Below, one piece after another: positions 21,997 through 23,000 of a DNA stretch of 23,000 nucleotides. The stretch lies in assembly GCA_015520425.1 (NCBI GenBank), contig WAQC01000055.1:1-23000 (forward strand). Direction: 5' to 3'. The stretch is from Candidatus Pelearchaeum sp. Lineage in GTDB: Archaea > Thermoproteota > Nitrososphaeria_A > Caldarchaeales > Caldarchaeaceae. A model generated the notes under the pieces. It saw nothing but the letters and a program-made list of their open reading frames with translations. It was not told the origin of the DNA and searched no databases. Each line of letters begins with the position of its first letter. The first letter of the stretch is position 1. A program made the position numbers and the translations under genes.

Positions 21997-23000
21997 ATGG
22001 CTGGCCGCGAGCTTTCACGCGAGGTTGAGATTGCGCTACATAATACACGGCAGACCGCGACGCTTAGGGCTTCTCTATCAAGGATGCGCGATAAACGCAG
22101 AGAGAGGATGCGCGAAATATCGCTAGAGGAGCTGGAGGAGCTGAAAGAGATGCGGAGACGCAACCTGAAAAACCTTTCCAATAACCTAAAGCTCCTCAAA
22201 GAACGGGTAGAGTCTTTCGGCGGAAAACTCTACATAGCGAAAGACCATATCGCGGCGTGCAGGTATGTAGCCGATGTAATAGTAAGCAATAACGCCAAGA
22301 TTGTTGTCAAGTCCAAGTCTCTCACCAGTGAGGAGATTAGGCTTAACGAGTGGCTTGGGCGGCTTGGTGTTGAGGTCGTAGAGACAGACCTAGGTGAGCG
22401 TATAGTACAGCTAGCTGGTGAGCGGCCATCGCACCTGCTTGCGCCAGCGGTGCATAAGGATGCTGCGAGTGTTGCCGAGATATTCGCAGCAGGGCTAAAG
22501 CCCGAGGCAGAGGCAATAACCCAGCACGTGAGGAGCGAGCTACGCAGTAAGTTCCTCAGCGCAGACATTGGGATAACGGGAGCAAACGTAATAGCGGCAG
22601 AAGAGGGAGCGATATTCGTAGTAACCAACGAGGGGAATGAGCGTTTTGTAACATCAATCCCACGCGTGTATATCTGCATAGCTGGTGTAGAAAAGGTCGT
22701 CTCAAATCTAGCCGAGGCGTTGCAGACGCTGAGCATCTTAATACCAAGCGCCACTGGGCAGAGGATATCTAGCTATGTCACGGTTATTGGGCTTGGGCCT
22801 GGGAATGCTGGGCGATGGGATGAGTTTCATATTGTCTTGGTTGATAATGGACGGCTCGCGGCTCTCAGTGATGAGACGTTATTTGAGGCGCTTGAGTGTA
22901 TTAGGTGTGCCGCTTGCTTCAACGTCTGCCCAACCTATAGGACGGTAGGCGGCCATGTGTTTGGCCATATATACACTGGCCCCATAGGGCTTCCATGGAC
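21997..23000 (+). CDS. LutB/LldF-like LUD-domain iron-sulphur protein, partial at window edge
   Basis: The frame runs from ATG 21997 through the right edge, giving 334 residues of an expected 450-480. A charged helical N-terminus (about 1-75) leads into an LUD domain (about 80-290; VIVSNNAKIVVKSKSLTSEEI, DIGITGANVIAAEEGAIFVVTNEGNERF). A 4Fe-4S ferredoxin-like cluster follows: Cys301, Cys304, Cys307 and Cys311 in CIRCAACFNVCPTY. The HIYTGPIGLP block is typical of LutB/LldF. In bacteria LutABC oxidises L-lactate to pyruvate. A TATA-like GATATAAT (about 21956-21963) gives it its own promoter. Its position after livHM suggests, without proof, that transporter and oxidase share a substrate. Confidence 0.92.
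   Translation, partial: MAGRELSREVEIALHNTRQTATLRASLSRMRDKRRERMREISLEELEELKEMRRRNLKNLSNNLKLLKERVESFGGKLYIAKDHIAACRYVADVIVSNNAKIVVKSKSLTSEEIRLNEWLGRLGVEVVETDLGERIVQLAGERPSHLLAPAVHKDAASVAEIFAAGLKPEAEAITQHVRSELRSKFLSADIGITGANVIAAEEGAIFVVTNEGNERFVTSIPRVYICIAGVEKVVSNLAEALQTLSILIPSATGQRISSYVTVIGLGPGNAGRWDEFHIVLVDNGRLAALSDETLFEALECIRCAACFNVCPTYRTVGGHVFGHIYTGPIGLPW

Noticed and set aside
22230..22754. Leftward 174-codon open frame opposite the LutB-like gene
   Set aside because: Ser/Ala/Thr-rich translation antisense to a clear LUD domain; no start signal; typical shadow frame.

Overview
The window is chromosomal DNA from an archaeon, most likely a thermophilic member of the Thermoproteota (TACK) lineage. 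The grounds are: archaeal-type phosphoglycerate kinase; leaderless-style promoters with TATA boxes about 25 bases before start codons; a tRNA-Asn interrupted by a 62-base intron with a bulge-helix-bulge; many TTG and GTG starts; and substrate-binding proteins carried on threonine-rich stalks. No rRNA, CRISPR array, insertion sequence or phage gene was seen. Genes are tightly packed and several neighbours overlap.

Left edge (1-3909). The N-terminal part of a hydantoinase/oxoprolinase HyuA subunit runs leftward out of the window. Divergent from it is an unrecognised membrane protein with a central domain between two threonine-rich stalks, each next to a membrane segment. A VapBC toxin-antitoxin pair follows, with an inverted-repeat operator. 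Then comes the stand-alone cobalamin-binding subunit of methylmalonyl-CoA mutase.

Corrinoid region (3943-11167). After the intron-bearing tRNA-Asn come two overlapping leftward genes: a truncated asparagine-synthase-like ATP pyrophosphatase with a C-terminal zinc ribbon, and CbiA (cobyrinate a,c-diamide synthase). Divergent from them is a four-gene B12-uptake operon: lipoprotein-like BtuF, permease BtuC, ATPase BtuD with an extra C-terminal domain of about 140 residues, and a cytosolic BtuF-like protein. A 31-bp perfect palindrome (15-base arms, 1-base centre) sits directly on the promoter of this operon and is the most striking regulatory signal in the window. No cobalamin riboswitch was recognised. 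Together with the mutase subunit, the region suggests corrinoid salvage, amidation and use.

Central metabolism (11169-16651). CTP synthase PyrG and tRNA-Ala(GGC) are read leftward. A previously easy-to-miss 48-residue C2H2 zinc-finger gene is also leftward. It shares one AT-rich promoter element with a rightward operon: pgk, a RidA-family protein, a HAD phosphatase and gapdh. The GAPDH is the bacterial/eukaryotic class I type (SCTTNC active site), not the usual archaeal class II enzyme.

Right edge (16646-23000). A branched-chain-amino-acid-type (Liv) ABC importer is split into two divergent halves: livF, livG and the binding protein leftward, and permeases livH and livM rightward. Between them lies a 329-base regulatory region containing several dyads. 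The window ends inside a LutB/LldF-like LUD-domain iron-sulphur protein, suggesting oxidation of lactate or another 2-hydroxy acid next to the transporter.
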